Below are positions 1-8,463 of a stretch of DNA of 21,629 nucleotides, piece by piece (within the stretch, counting starts at the first letter, position 1; every line of letters starts with the position of its first letter). Source of the DNA: a virus. The stretch is from the IMG/VR virus record IMGVR_UViG_3300009410_000068, positions 1 through 21,629 of that record. One strand, 5' to 3'. The notes beneath the pieces were generated by a model, which saw only the letters and a list, made by a program, of their open reading frames with translations, did no database searches and was not told the origin of the DNA. The position numbers were made by a program, and so were the translations under genes.

Positions 1-397
1 ATGATTAAAGCAAACGATTACACCGTAATTGGACGAGTATCTAAGGTACTTGTTCGGTTTCTGGAAATGCTGGGGCTGATCGCGGCGCAAGCGAATATTT
101 TCATCTCAGGAGTTACGCCAGCGACACCGCAATTCGTCATGTTATTGTGGCCAGCCAACCCTGATTATTGTTTTTATTTGGCCCAAAACGGCGTCAAGCC
201 AAGCGGCCCGGTTCTACGCCAGCCACATCCCTCCTGCTTTCGGTCATTGCTGATTGCAACCAGAACGGCGACCACCGCCATTGTGGCAACCTGAGGTTCA
301 GGAAATATCGCACATACAGGTTAATTCACGCCTGTTAATCATCTTTCAAAATCACATTTATGTCGCGTCGATTTTAAAAGACGCGTGAAGGTCTAAA
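1..397. other. Upstream region, no confident gene
   Basis: This stretch lies upstream of the autotransporter gene. An open frame runs from 1 to 294 on the plus strand (97 codons), but its translation resembles no family I recognise and has no clear domain or signal sequence, so I do not call it a gene. From 295 to 397 the sequence becomes AT-rich and would hold the autotransporter promoter and leader. GTTAAT occurs twice (320-325 and 334-339). A 6-bp inverted repeat (CGCGTC at 364-369, GACGCG at 380-385) sits just before the ribosome binding site. Confidence 0.5.
364..385 (+). promoter_or_regulatory. Leader hairpin before the autotransporter start
   Basis: CGCGTC and GACGCG form a 6-bp stem around an AT-rich 10-nt loop. 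The stem ends one base before the Shine-Dalgarno-like GAAGG (387-391), which is 6 nt from the ATG at 398. In the mRNA it could affect ribosome access or stability. The pairing is seen directly; any regulatory role is inference. Confidence 0.3.
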
Positions 398-3300
398 ATG
401 AGCAACATTAATAAAATCAAACAACTGGGTATTCGTCAGCAGAGTGTTGTCCCAAAATTCGGACGCGCAAGCGCACTTGTGTTTATCTTTATCACAGGTA
501 CGGCGGTCATTGTGTCGAGTGCCAGTCAAGCGCAAACGTTGGAATGGGACACAACAACCGGCGATAATACTGTGAATGGTGGGACAGGTACGTGGGATGG
601 CGCGACGCAAAACTGGACTGCTGACGTTGGTAATTCCAATATCGCGTGGGGATCTGGCGGCGACGCGGTTTTCGGCGGCACTGCCGGAACCGTGGATGTC
701 AGCGGTCCGCAAGCGGCCAGCGGGCTGAGCTTTACTTCCGATGGATATACGCTGACCGGAAATATTGGCGATGGTGATATCCTGACGCTAACCGGGACAA
801 ACGCGCAGATCGATGTCGCGACCGGAACCGCGACATTGGGCGTAAAATTAGCAGATGTTAATCAAGGCGGTCTGGTAAAAACCGGCGACGGCACACTCAT
901 TTTATCTGAATTCAGTGATCTTTATGGAATGGTGACCATCGATGCCGGAACGCTGAGCATTACAAAATCAGGCGTGTTGAATGGGACTGGCAATGGGGTC
1001 ACCGTCAATTCCGGCGCAACGTTCGATGTCGCGGCGAGCGAGGGTATTGATAATTTCATTGGCAGCGGCAGCACAGTGATTGCTAATGGCCAGACCCTGA
1101 GCGTCGGACTTAACTCCGTTTCGTTTAGTGGGGAATATTCCGGTGTTATTTCGGGCGCCGGTGCGCTGCATAGTTATGCGGACAGGACATTGTCAGGTGA
1201 TAACACCTTTACAGGGGGGCTGACAGTGCAGGGCGGTGCTCTGCTGTTGAGCGGTTCACTCGATACAAATGCGATCAACATCGTCGACGGTATATCCGGT
1301 TACGGTGATCTTGTCGTGGCGGGGAACGGTGACGCATTGAGCGATACTGTAGTGATTAACAATTCCGCTACACTGACACTCAGCGGCAATGACGAAACGA
1401 TCGGTTCGGTCTTTGGCGCTGGCGATATCAACCTCAATGAAAATAGGTTGACGACCGGTGATGCCTCTGACGCCGAAATTTCGGGCGTCATTTCTGGCAC
1501 CGGGGGGCTGGTCAAGCAAGGAACAGGGACGCTGACCCTGTCAGGTGCTAACACATATTCTGGTGATACAGACATCAACAATGGTACGGTAACGACGAAC
1601 AACGTCTCTGCGCTTGGCACCGGGACGGTCAGCGTCAATGGTGGCACACTGAACCTTGCTTCTGACCTGACGATTGGCGCGCTTGTCGGCTCAGGTGATA
1701 TCACCAACAACGGCAATCTTTTGACGACTGGGGACAACAATGCCTCGACCACTTATTCCGGGGTCTTATCCGGCACAGGAGGTCTGACCAAGTCCGGCAC
1801 CGGCACGATGACCCTGAACGGCGCGAACACCTATACCGGGGAAACCATCGTCAACAGTGGCGGCACCTTGGTCGCTGGGAACGCCAATGCATTCGGCACG
1901 GGCAACAACTTCCGCGTCAGCGGCACTGCTGATCTTGGCGGGTTCACCATCACGAAATTTTCGACGATCTCGCAAGGTGGTACGTTACAGAACGGCACAT
2001 TGAACATGACCGGTGCCCTTCAGATCCAGAATGCGACGGTTAATACCGTATTGTCAGGCACAGGATACGTAGCGAGCGTTGGTGGCGGCACGAGCACACT
2101 TTCTGCTGCCAACACCTTTACCGGCAATCTTGTCGCAGACCGCGGCGTATTGGACATAACTGGGTCCACCGTAACGAACACTGTTAATATCACGGACCTT
2201 GGTAGTAACGGTGCTGGTATCGTGGTTCACGGTGCCTCGCTGGCTGATACGGCAGATGTGACGATTTCAAATAGCGGCGTGCTGACAGTCGCGGGCGATG
2301 AAACTATCGGGTCGCTGGCAAGTGCATCGGCGACATCATCTGTTGTGCTGAACGCTGATTTGACGACGGGTGACGCCGGCGATGATGTCTTTGCAGGCGT
2401 CCTGTCAGGTGCAGGCGATCTGATCTATCAGGGCAGCGGCACGTTTGAATTGTCAGGCGCCAGTACGATGACCGGCGATATCCAAAACACGGGCGGCGGC
2501 GCACTGACACTGAGCGGCAGCACAGCGGGCGGCGTTGTGAACAGTGCTGGCACGTTCAACAATTCCGGCGCGATCGGGGGAACCGTAACAAACGAAGCCG
2601 GTGCCGTGTTTAATGCAAACTCTGGCGGCACTTATGGCGCAGATATCGACAACACGGGTGATTTCAATATTGCTGCGCTTGACTTCACCCTGAACGGCAC
2701 TTTTACGAACGATGGCACGGTGACCAACACGTCCGGCAGTGCGGTCACGTTTACCGTTGGTACAGGCGCGAATTTCGTCAATAACGGCGCGCTGGATGGC
2801 GGAGCGTCGGGGATTACGCTGACTGGCGATAAATATACAATCGGCATAGGCAGCACGCTGAACGCAGTCACGCTTGATGTCGAGAACCTGACCGCCAACG
2901 CCGATTACGACCTGTCAGGTACAACCGATTACAACTTTACCAACAACGCAACGGCGACTGTTGTTGCCGATGCTATATTTAGCGGCGGGGATCTGGACAA
3001 TACCGACATACTCAACGTAGCGGGCGGTGATTTGACCGGGGTAGGTGAACTGGACAATAGCGGCACCGTGAATATCGGCGATGGCACGGCGCGGACGTTA
3101 GAGGCCGCTAGTGTGACCAATAGCGGTACGATCAATGTGAATGACGGCTCCACCCTGCGCGGCACGGGGAATACCTCCAACAATTCAGGCACGGTCAATG
3201 TGGCAGGCGGTGGCGCGCTGGTGGAAACCACGGGCGACTATAATAACCTTGCCGGTGGCGAGATAAATTTCAACGATGCGGACGCCAAAACATTCGCCGT

Positions 3301-6300
3301 GCAGACCGGGGTTATCACCAATGTGGGCTACCTGAACTTCAACGGTGGTGTGACAACCGTCAATTCCGCAGGGGGTGCCATCGACAACAGCGGGACGATT
3401 ACCGTTGCGAATGGTGCAACGATGGATGCAACGGGTGATGCGATCACCAACATCGGCACAATTGATATGGCGACGGGCAGTGTGCTGACTGTCGATACGC
3501 TGACCAACGATACCGGTGGCGTTGTAAATTCTTCCGGGACACTGAATGCCGACGTGATCAATCAAGGCAGTGGCGATTTCAATATTCTGGACGGTTTGAT
3601 CAGTCTGGGCCTCAATTTCACGAACACCGATACGGCAACGCTGGACGTCAACACCGGCACAAGCATCATCCAGAACCTGACCAACACCACGACAAGCGGC
3701 ACGGGTGTCACCGTGGCCGTGAATGCAGGATTGAATGCGAATTCCATTCAAAACGGGCTTTCCAATGGATCCGCGGCGTCCGTGATCACCAATAACGGCG
3801 GATTGTATAGCGATACGTCGATTACCAATTATGCAGGTGCAACGCTGAATTCAGCGACGACAGATAGCGTGATTGCGCTTGAGGGTACGCTGACGAACAA
3901 CGGCACCGTGAATATTCAGGGCTTGCTTGCCGGTGCATCGGTCGTGAATAGCGGCGCGGATGCCATATTTAACGTTGTGGGGGATCTGAACGCAGACAAC
4001 TCAAACCCGCTCAGCGCCTTCACCAATCAAGACAGCGCAGTCCTGAACGTCACGGGCGGGACATTTTCGTTGGACACGCTGACCAATACTTCCACTGGGA
4101 CGGGCACGACACTGACAACCGCTGGCGTCCAGATCGCTGCGGATGGGGGGCTTTTGGTCGATGGCGCGTTTGCCAATAGTGGCACTGGCACGGTCAACAA
4201 CGCCGGTACCATCGAAGCGACGACGATCACCAACGGTGCGGATGCCACGCTGGTATCCACCGGCACCATCGACGTTAGCAATTCTTCTGATCCGGCTGCA
4301 TTTTCCAATGCCGGGATTGCGGAAGTTGTCGGCAGTATTCTCGGAAATACGACCAACACCGGTGATTTTACGGTAGCAGGCATTCTGGACGCCACAGGGG
4401 ATTTCCTCAACAACGGGTCCGGCACGGTGAGGGTGGAAGATATCGCGCTGAACGTCAGCGGCGATTTTACCAACACAAGTGATGTATCTGGCACAACGGT
4501 GGCTACCGCTGGTGTGCAGGTGGCTGACGGTGCGTCGCTTTCGGCGACGACCATTGTCAACGGAGAAGACGCATCAATGGCTGTTGCGGGGGTTTTGACT
4601 GCCCTATCCAACGCAAACGACGCAATCGACAATGCCGGGACCCTTACCGTGGATGCAAGCGGAACGGTGAATGGGCCACTGACCAACAGTGGCACCCTGA
4701 CATCGACCGGAAGCTTGAACGATGGGCTGACCAACGATGGGATCGCGACCATCAGCAATGATGTGAACGGCGTGATCCAGAACAACGATGGCGCGCAGTT
4801 GATCGTTGATGCCAACCTGGCGATGGACAATACACTGAACAACGCGGCCGGTGGGCTGGTGGATGTAAACGCGGGTAGCATAAGCGGGGTGGTTGCATTA
4901 AGTAATCGCAGCGCTGGCACCGGAACTGGCGCAGATGCCGCCGGGTTCGAGATTGACGCAGGCGCCTCGGTGAGTGCGTTAAACGTGCTGAATGCAGATG
5001 CCGGGACGCTTTATGTCGCGGGTACCCTGACGAGCAACGATGGGATCAGCAACACCGGGACAGCGCAGCTTGATTCGATAGGGGTTTTGAGCGGCGATGT
5101 TTTGAATAACGCAACACTGAACCTAGAGGGCATTCTTGACGGTGCCTTAGACAATGACGCGGGGACGACCACGATCACCGGTCTGCTGACTGGTACAGCC
5201 GGGGCAGCAACCGGCACTGTTACCAACCGCAATGGCGCTGAATTCACCATGCAGGCGGGAACAACAATCACGCTGGATATATTGGAAAATGATGCGACCT
5301 CCTTGATGACGTTGAACGGGGCGACAATCGACGGCGATGTCACAAACCAAGGAGACATAGTCGGTGGCGGTCTGGTGACGGGATTACTTGAAAACAATGG
5401 AACGGTCGATATGACCAATGCGTTGGCTGGAGATGAACTGCGCATGGAGACAGGACTGGTTAGTTCCGGGTCCTATGCTCTAGACCTTGATCTCGCTTCA
5501 GGCACGCCGGGCTCGGATTTGTTAACCGTAATGGGCAGCACGACAGGAAATCTGTCGTTGCAGTTTGCGCCCCTGACCGGAGCTGTTCGGCTGATGGACA
5601 GCCCACTAATGGTTGTCGATGTTGATGATACAGCGGTAAATGATTTCATGTTTTCCGTGAACGGTTTGCCCACCGGAATAGGCCCAATCGCCGTATACGC
5701 CAGCCAGCTGGTGCCAAATGGCGATATTGCGATTGAAACAGGAGTTTCGCTGACCCTTGGCGCATTGCTGGAAGGGGTCGCACAGATTGAGGCGTTGAGC
5801 AGTCGGGGGCCGGGGCTTGTTGCCCCGCATGTCGCAGATATCTGCGGTGGTGCGAGCGGCTGGGGCCGCGTAACCGGAGGAGAAGCGACAGCCAATTCTA
5901 CCGCGCAAAGTGGCGGTCGCACCGGCAATCTGAAGCTCGTAAGTGACCACAGTGGGATCGAAGTCGGCGCGAATTTGGGGTGCGCAAGCGAGTTGGGTGG
6001 CTGGGATCTGAGCTATGCCGTTTTAGGCGGTATGAACAGCGGGTCATCTACTCAGAGCTTGATCGGTGATGTCGCTTCGGTCACCGCAATGAACTTTGAA
6101 CAGCTTTATGGCGGTTTGGCCGGTTCCGCCACACGTGGTGCGCTGACTGCAGACGCACAACTGCGCTTTGCCCAAACTGATTATACCCTTGGTACAAGCA
6201 CAGGCGGTGTCGGAGCGGCATTGAACCTGTCCAACGATAGCATTACAACCCAGACGATCGGCTTCGCGGGATCGTTGAATTACCGTATCCCTGTGGGCCA

Positions 6301-6730
6301 GACCGATTTCGCCGTCGTCCCTCATGGCGGTGTATCCATTGCCAGCACCAGCGTTGATGCTCTGTCATTTGACATGGGTGAAACCCTGGCGGCTGACGAC
6401 TACACCACCACCAGCGGCTTCGTCGGTGCCACGGTGCAATACGAATCCGTTGCGGCGGATGGCCAAAGCACCCTGAATGCATTTGTCGGGGCCAGCTATC
6501 ACAACTCCCTGAGCGAAGCGCAAATCGCAACGCTGACTGACACTGCCGACAATCAGGCACGTCTGAGCACAAGCGGCGTTGATGGTTTCGCTGACATCAG
6601 TTTTGGTGTGGAGTACACTAGCCAGATCGACGCGAAGCGCGAGTTCAGTCTAGCCTTTAAGGCAGACAGCAGTCTAGGAGATGATGTGGAAGGCTATGCT
6701 GTTGCTCTTCAGGTCGGCCTGCAGTTTTGA
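398..6730 (+). CDS. Giant type V autotransporter (PATR-repeat adhesin-like)
   Basis: This 2110-residue protein is a type Va secretion autotransporter. Residues 1-45 form a basic leader and hydrophobic core (about 25-41), with likely cleavage after Ser-Gln-Ala (43-45). The passenger (about 46-1815) is rich in Gly, Asn, Thr, Asp and Ser and I see no Cys in it. It carries autotransporter-associated beta-strand (PATR) units, for example near residues 158, 370 and 461 (GTGTLTLSGANTYSG type), then a long region of Asn-x-Gly-Thr coils suggesting an extended beta-helix. The beta-barrel starts near GWGRV (1821) and ends in the typical C-terminal Phe (VGLQF). The only Cys residues seen are 1816 and 1862, at the barrel entry. 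The start is supported by GAAGG 6 nt upstream. I see no protease or lipase motif, so adhesion or biofilm is the likely role by family analogy. It is probably a host gene rather than a phage gene, since its strand and style differ from the prophage. Confidence 0.93.
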   Translation: MSNINKIKQLGIRQQSVVPKFGRASALVFIFITGTAVIVSSASQAQTLEWDTTTGDNTVNGGTGTWDGATQNWTADVGNSNIAWGSGGDAVFGGTAGTVDVSGPQAASGLSFTSDGYTLTGNIGDGDILTLTGTNAQIDVATGTATLGVKLADVNQGGLVKTGDGTLILSEFSDLYGMVTIDAGTLSITKSGVLNGTGNGVTVNSGATFDVAASEGIDNFIGSGSTVIANGQTLSVGLNSVSFSGEYSGVISGAGALHSYADRTLSGDNTFTGGLTVQGGALLLSGSLDTNAINIVDGISGYGDLVVAGNGDALSDTVVINNSATLTLSGNDETIGSVFGAGDINLNENRLTTGDASDAEISGVISGTGGLVKQGTGTLTLSGANTYSGDTDINNGTVTTNNVSALGTGTVSVNGGTLNLASDLTIGALVGSGDITNNGNLLTTGDNNASTTYSGVLSGTGGLTKSGTGTMTLNGANTYTGETIVNSGGTLVAGNANAFGTGNNFRVSGTADLGGFTITKFSTISQGGTLQNGTLNMTGALQIQNATVNTVLSGTGYVASVGGGTSTLSAANTFTGNLVADRGVLDITGSTVTNTVNITDLGSNGAGIVVHGASLADTADVTISNSGVLTVAGDETIGSLASASATSSVVLNADLTTGDAGDDVFAGVLSGAGDLIYQGSGTFELSGASTMTGDIQNTGGGALTLSGSTAGGVVNSAGTFNNSGAIGGTVTNEAGAVFNANSGGTYGADIDNTGDFNIAALDFTLNGTFTNDGTVTNTSGSAVTFTVGTGANFVNNGALDGGASGITLTGDKYTIGIGSTLNAVTLDVENLTANADYDLSGTTDYNFTNNATATVVADAIFSGGDLDNTDILNVAGGDLTGVGELDNSGTVNIGDGTARTLEAASVTNSGTINVNDGSTLRGTGNTSNNSGTVNVAGGGALVETTGDYNNLAGGEINFNDADAKTFAVQTGVITNVGYLNFNGGVTTVNSAGGAIDNSGTITVANGATMDATGDAITNIGTIDMATGSVLTVDTLTNDTGGVVNSSGTLNADVINQGSGDFNILDGLISLGLNFTNTDTATLDVNTGTSIIQNLTNTTTSGTGVTVAVNAGLNANSIQNGLSNGSAASVITNNGGLYSDTSITNYAGATLNSATTDSVIALEGTLTNNGTVNIQGLLAGASVVNSGADAIFNVVGDLNADNSNPLSAFTNQDSAVLNVTGGTFSLDTLTNTSTGTGTTLTTAGVQIAADGGLLVDGAFANSGTGTVNNAGTIEATTITNGADATLVSTGTIDVSNSSDPAAFSNAGIAEVVGSILGNTTNTGDFTVAGILDATGDFLNNGSGTVRVEDIALNVSGDFTNTSDVSGTTVATAGVQVADGASLSATTIVNGEDASMAVAGVLTALSNANDAIDNAGTLTVDASGTVNGPLTNSGTLTSTGSLNDGLTNDGIATISNDVNGVIQNNDGAQLIVDANLAMDNTLNNAAGGLVDVNAGSISGVVALSNRSAGTGTGADAAGFEIDAGASVSALNVLNADAGTLYVAGTLTSNDGISNTGTAQLDSIGVLSGDVLNNATLNLEGILDGALDNDAGTTTITGLLTGTAGAATGTVTNRNGAEFTMQAGTTITLDILENDATSLMTLNGATIDGDVTNQGDIVGGGLVTGLLENNGTVDMTNALAGDELRMETGLVSSGSYALDLDLASGTPGSDLLTVMGSTTGNLSLQFAPLTGAVRLMDSPLMVVDVDDTAVNDFMFSVNGLPTGIGPIAVYASQLVPNGDIAIETGVSLTLGALLEGVAQIEALSSRGPGLVAPHVADICGGASGWGRVTGGEATANSTAQSGGRTGNLKLVSDHSGIEVGANLGCASELGGWDLSYAVLGGMNSGSSTQSLIGDVASVTAMNFEQLYGGLAGSATRGALTADAQLRFAQTDYTLGTSTGGVGAALNLSNDSITTQTIGFAGSLNYRIPVGQTDFAVVPHGGVSIASTSVDALSFDMGETLAADDYTTTSGFVGATVQYESVAADGQSTLNAFVGASYHNSLSEAQIATLTDTADNQARLSTSGVDGFADISFGVEYTSQIDAKREFSLAFKADSSLGDDVEGYAVALQVGLQF
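3677..5300 (+). repeat. Four-copy super-repeat in the autotransporter passenger
   Basis: A degenerate module of about 130-144 residues recurs with starts at residues 1094, 1228, 1357 and 1501 (nucleotides 3677, 4079, 4466 and 4898). Each copy opens with a [L/F]-[T/S]-N-[T/R]-[S/T] motif, followed within about 15 residues by an A-G-[VFL]-x-[IVA] segment (AGVQIAADG, AGVQVADGA, AGFEIDAGA and a weaker NAGLNANS). Later come a short N-G/A-x-A linker and an S/D-N-A/T-G-x-A step. Copies are diverged in DNA and protein, so this is old intragenic duplication rather than a recent tandem repeat. Confidence 0.55.
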
Positions 6731-6905
6731 GCGTCCTCTGGAGGCATGATTTCATCTACTGTCATGCGACTGAGAGCCTAAATATGCTTGCTTAGTTGAA
6801 TAGATTAGAGGAACGCGCAATTGGCTCCCCGCAGATTTCTAGTAACTGAAGCTGTTTGATACTTCGCCCTACCGATGTTGTAAGAACAGCTAAATGCATA
6901 CCATG

Positions 6906-6925
6906 GAAGCGAAAATTTTCGCTTC
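6906..6925. repeat. Perfect 20-bp palindrome
   Basis: The sequence GAAGCGAAAATTTTCGCTTC is its own reverse complement over all 20 bases. As RNA it would give an 8-bp stem with an AATT loop. It lies between two converging transcripts (autotransporter and phage late operon), so it may be a bidirectional terminator, though no U-run follows on either side. It could instead be a dimeric-protein binding site. Confidence 0.45.
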
Positions 6926-7037
6926 AGAGTTCCTGTTTGCTGTGGGCTTATGCCGTTATGCATAAGATTGGTGCCGTCGTCATGCCGTGATCAGTATAAA
7001 GTTAGCGAACGGCCGGTCCTGCGCGCGTGATCCGAGG

Positions 7038-7056
7038 CTTCGCGATGGCCGCGAAG
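7038..7056 (-). terminator. Possible terminator hairpin after the phage late operon
   Basis: CTTCGCG (7038-7044) and CGCGAAG (7050-7056) form a perfect 7-bp stem with a 5-nt loop, 25 nt past the spanin stop on the minus strand. No U-tract follows, so an intrinsic terminator is only a weak possibility. Confidence 0.25.
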
Positions 7057-7081
7057 GTCTGGTCTCTGATGACATCTCCCA

Positions 7082-7528
7082 CTACCGCCTCACTTCGCGC
7101 ACGTAATCCTGCAGGCCTATGACCGTGGCGCGGAGTTTGTCAGCGCGTGCCGCCATGTCTCGATATGCGCTTGTGCAGTTGGCAAGGAGGGATCTGGCAC
7201 GGGCTGCATCAAATGCGCCGGAGGTGCTGGGATCAGCACGGGCGTTGGCGTCACGTACTGCTTGTCGCAGCCGCTCAACGCTAGCGTCAGCAGCAATAAG
7301 CCGCGCGGCCATTTCTGTGCGTTCGGTTTCAGCATTCTGTGCCACCCTTTCCACAGCCCGCATCAGGGCCTTTTGCTCATGTGCGCTTTCGGCAACGGCT
7401 TGGGCAAAGGCGACCGCGTGTTCCCCCTGCCCGCGCGCATAGCCGCGCCGATCGCCCAGTATCTGCCCCCCGGTGAATGCAGCCCCCACGATCACAATGA
7501 CCGCAAGGATCTGCGACAAGCGGTTCAT
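7082..7528 (-). CDS. Inner-membrane spanin (Rz-like)
   Basis: A 148-residue type II membrane protein completing the lysis cassette. After the inner membrane is holed and the wall cut, i-spanin and o-spanin bridge the periplasm and disrupt the outer membrane. Residues about 7-24 form one transmembrane segment (ILAVIVIVGAAFTGG), and about 38-105 is an Ala/Glu/Arg-rich helix likely to form a coiled coil, the standard Rz plan. The start is set at 7528, where ATG overlaps the endolysin TGA as ATGA; an in-frame start 24 nt upstream lies inside the endolysin gene and is less likely. A second spanin gene is nested inside it in another frame, as in lambda Rz/Rz1. The family call rests on architecture and position, not on strong sequence motifs. 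Confidence 0.8.
   Translation of the reverse strand: MNRLSQILAVIVIVGAAFTGGQILGDRRGYARGQGEHAVAFAQAVAESAHEQKALMRAVERVAQNAETERTEMAARLIAADASVERLRQAVRDANARADPSTSGAFDAARARSLLANCTSAYRDMAARADKLRATVIGLQDYVREVRR
7117..7335 (-). CDS. Outer-membrane lipoprotein spanin (Rz1-like), nested in Rz
   Basis: A 72-residue lipoprotein encoded entirely inside the Rz gene in the +1 frame. Residues 1-22 are a basic N-terminus plus hydrophobic core (GLLLLTLAL), followed by lipobox L-S-G-C with Cys23 as the lipidation site. The mature part (50 residues) is very Pro-rich (VTPTPVLIPAPPAH, QPVPDPSLP), as in Rz1 proteins. The ATG at 7335-7333 is preceded by AGGGTGG about 6 nt upstream. Its partner would be the Rz product, the two meeting in the periplasm through their C-termini. 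Lipobox, Pro-richness, nesting in Rz and the position after the endolysin make this a strong call although it is an overlapping frame. Confidence 0.82.
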   Translation of the reverse strand: MLKPNAQKWPRGLLLLTLALSGCDKQYVTPTPVLIPAPPAHLMQPVPDPSLPTAQAHIETWRHALTNSAPRS

Positions 7529-8016
7529 TTGTTCGCCAACGCATCGAGACACATGCGCCGCTCTGCACCGCGCCGATTGGATAGCCCGCGAATGATTTGT
7601 CCGCCTGCGCGGTTCCAGCGCGGCAGCTCACGGCATGCCCCATCGAGGTCCCCAGCGTTCGCCTTGCGTACCAGTGTGGATCCACACGCCGCCCCTGCCC
7701 CGACGTTGTAGATCCAAGACACGAACGCCACCTTTGCATTGACCGGAATGTCCTCCTCATGGGTCAGGCAGGCATCAAGTTGGCGCTCAAAATCCAAGAT
7801 GCCATCGGCCAGCATCGCGTCGCATTCCGCTTGGGTGTAGCTATCACCCTGCCCGACCCCGCGCGTTTCACCGCTGCACACCGTCCAGACCGCGCCAAAG
7901 TGATCCCAATAGGCCGTGGTTTCGCTGCCCTCCCATCCGCCGATGAAGTTAACGGCCAGGGCTAGTGCTGCTACGGATCCTGCAATGCCACCCGCAGCCT
8001 TACGACGGACGCTCAT
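7525..8016 (-). CDS. Phage endolysin, GH24 lysozyme with SAR-like N-terminus
   Basis: A 163-residue muramidase that cleaves the glycan strands of peptidoglycan at the end of infection. Residues about 9-27 form a weakly hydrophobic Ala/Gly-rich segment (IAGSVAALALAVNFIGG), typical of signal-arrest-release endolysins such as P21 R21. Candidate catalytic residues fit the Glu-8aa-Asp-Thr pattern: Glu29 in GWEG, Asp38 in YWDHFG and Thr45 in VWTVCSGET. The Asp-Thr spacing is one residue longer than in R21 or T4. Further family signs are the SYTQAECDAML stretch and the C-terminal GLSNRRGAERRMCL. The start overlaps the holin stop as ATGA, and its own stop overlaps the Rz start as ATGA. Confidence 0.93.
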   Translation of the reverse strand: MSVRRKAAGGIAGSVAALALAVNFIGGWEGSETTAYWDHFGAVWTVCSGETRGVGQGDSYTQAECDAMLADGILDFERQLDACLTHEEDIPVNAKVAFVSWIYNVGAGAACGSTLVRKANAGDLDGACRELPRWNRAGGQIIRGLSNRRGAERRMCLDALANK

Positions 8017-8228
8017 CTTTCCCTCTCCAGGGTGGGTTGCGCCAGCAACCGTGCAATCGCACCGCAGGCAACGGCGATGATCGACAAGACTGTCATCACG
8101 CCATCGCTGGGCTGCATGTCTGGGGCCAAGGCGCCGATCACTTCAGGCACCGCCTCAAGTAAAATCAGGACATAGAACGCCCACATAGACCACGCGCCTA
8201 AGGCGGTGGCCTTCCAATTATCGATCAT
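8013..8228 (-). CDS. Putative holin
   Basis: A 71-residue membrane protein directly upstream of the endolysin and overlapping it as ATGA. It has two hydrophobic segments, about residues 8-33 (LGAWSMWAFYVLILLEAVPEVIG) and 43-64 (GVMTVLSIIAVACGAIARLL), with a short Asp/Pro-containing loop between and a charged tail (LERER). Size, two-helix topology and place in the lysis cassette fit a holin or pinholin, which would depolarise the membrane and release a SAR endolysin. No diagnostic motif exists for this group, so the call depends on context. Confidence 0.75.
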   Translation of the reverse strand: MIDNWKATALGAWSMWAFYVLILLEAVPEVIGALAPDMQPSDGVMTVLSIIAVACGAIARLLAQPTLERER

Positions 8229-8259
8229 GACAGATCACTCCAATTTTAGGTAAAAAGCG

Positions 8260-8463
8260 CTATTTGTCAGCCTTGTGATCAAGCTTGTCTTCGATCCTTT
8301 GAAGACCATCCTTGATGTCTTTAAAGCCGTCTTTGACGGCTTCGCGATCGCGTTTCTGCAGCGCCTCAATGACAGAAACCCGACCTCTGAGATGAAAGAA
8401 CGCTCCAGCGACAGTCACCGCCGTCGCGCACCAGGCAAGAACATCCTTAAGGTAAACATCCAC
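8260..8463 (-). CDS. Small membrane protein with coiled-coil tail (lysis region)
   Basis: A 67-residue protein with one N-terminal transmembrane helix (about residues 5-25, LKDVLAWCATAVTVAGAFF) and a charged helical C-terminal half (about 30-64) with spacing suited to a coiled coil. The likely start is GTG at 8463, with a GGGGG ribosome site 8 nt upstream. It lies just upstream of the holin gene. It could be a second holin, an antiholin or a holin accessory protein; the sequence does not decide. Nothing suggests an enzyme. Confidence 0.65.
   Translation of the reverse strand: MDVYLKDVLAWCATAVTVAGAFFHLRGRVSVIEALQKRDREAVKDGFKDIKDGLQRIEDKLDHKADK

Larger units (their letters stand above)
6731..7081. 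other. Junction between autotransporter gene and prophage lysis end
   Basis: This 351-bp non-coding stretch separates the host-like autotransporter stop from the last phage gene (spanin, converging from the right). It should contain one prophage end if the prophage stops here. I find no tRNA gene and no integrase. It contains a perfect 20-bp palindrome (6906-6925), a 10-bp palindrome TTATGCATAA (6956-6965) and a 7-bp stem hairpin (7038-7056). The attachment core cannot be named without the other prophage end. Confidence 0.5.

Noticed and set aside
1-294. 97-codon open frame starting at the first base of the window
   Set aside because: No recognisable family, domain or signal. The composition is not clearly coding and no upstream sequence is available to judge a ribosome site.
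4027-4920. 297-codon open frame antisense to the autotransporter
   Set aside because: It is a Val/Pro/Ser/Thr-rich mirror of the repetitive Gly/Asn/Thr passenger in the opposite frame. Several such antisense frames occur along the gene, an effect of composition.
7262-7711. 149-codon plus-strand frame opposite the endolysin and spanins
   Set aside because: Antisense shadow of the well-supported lysis genes, with no family resemblance.
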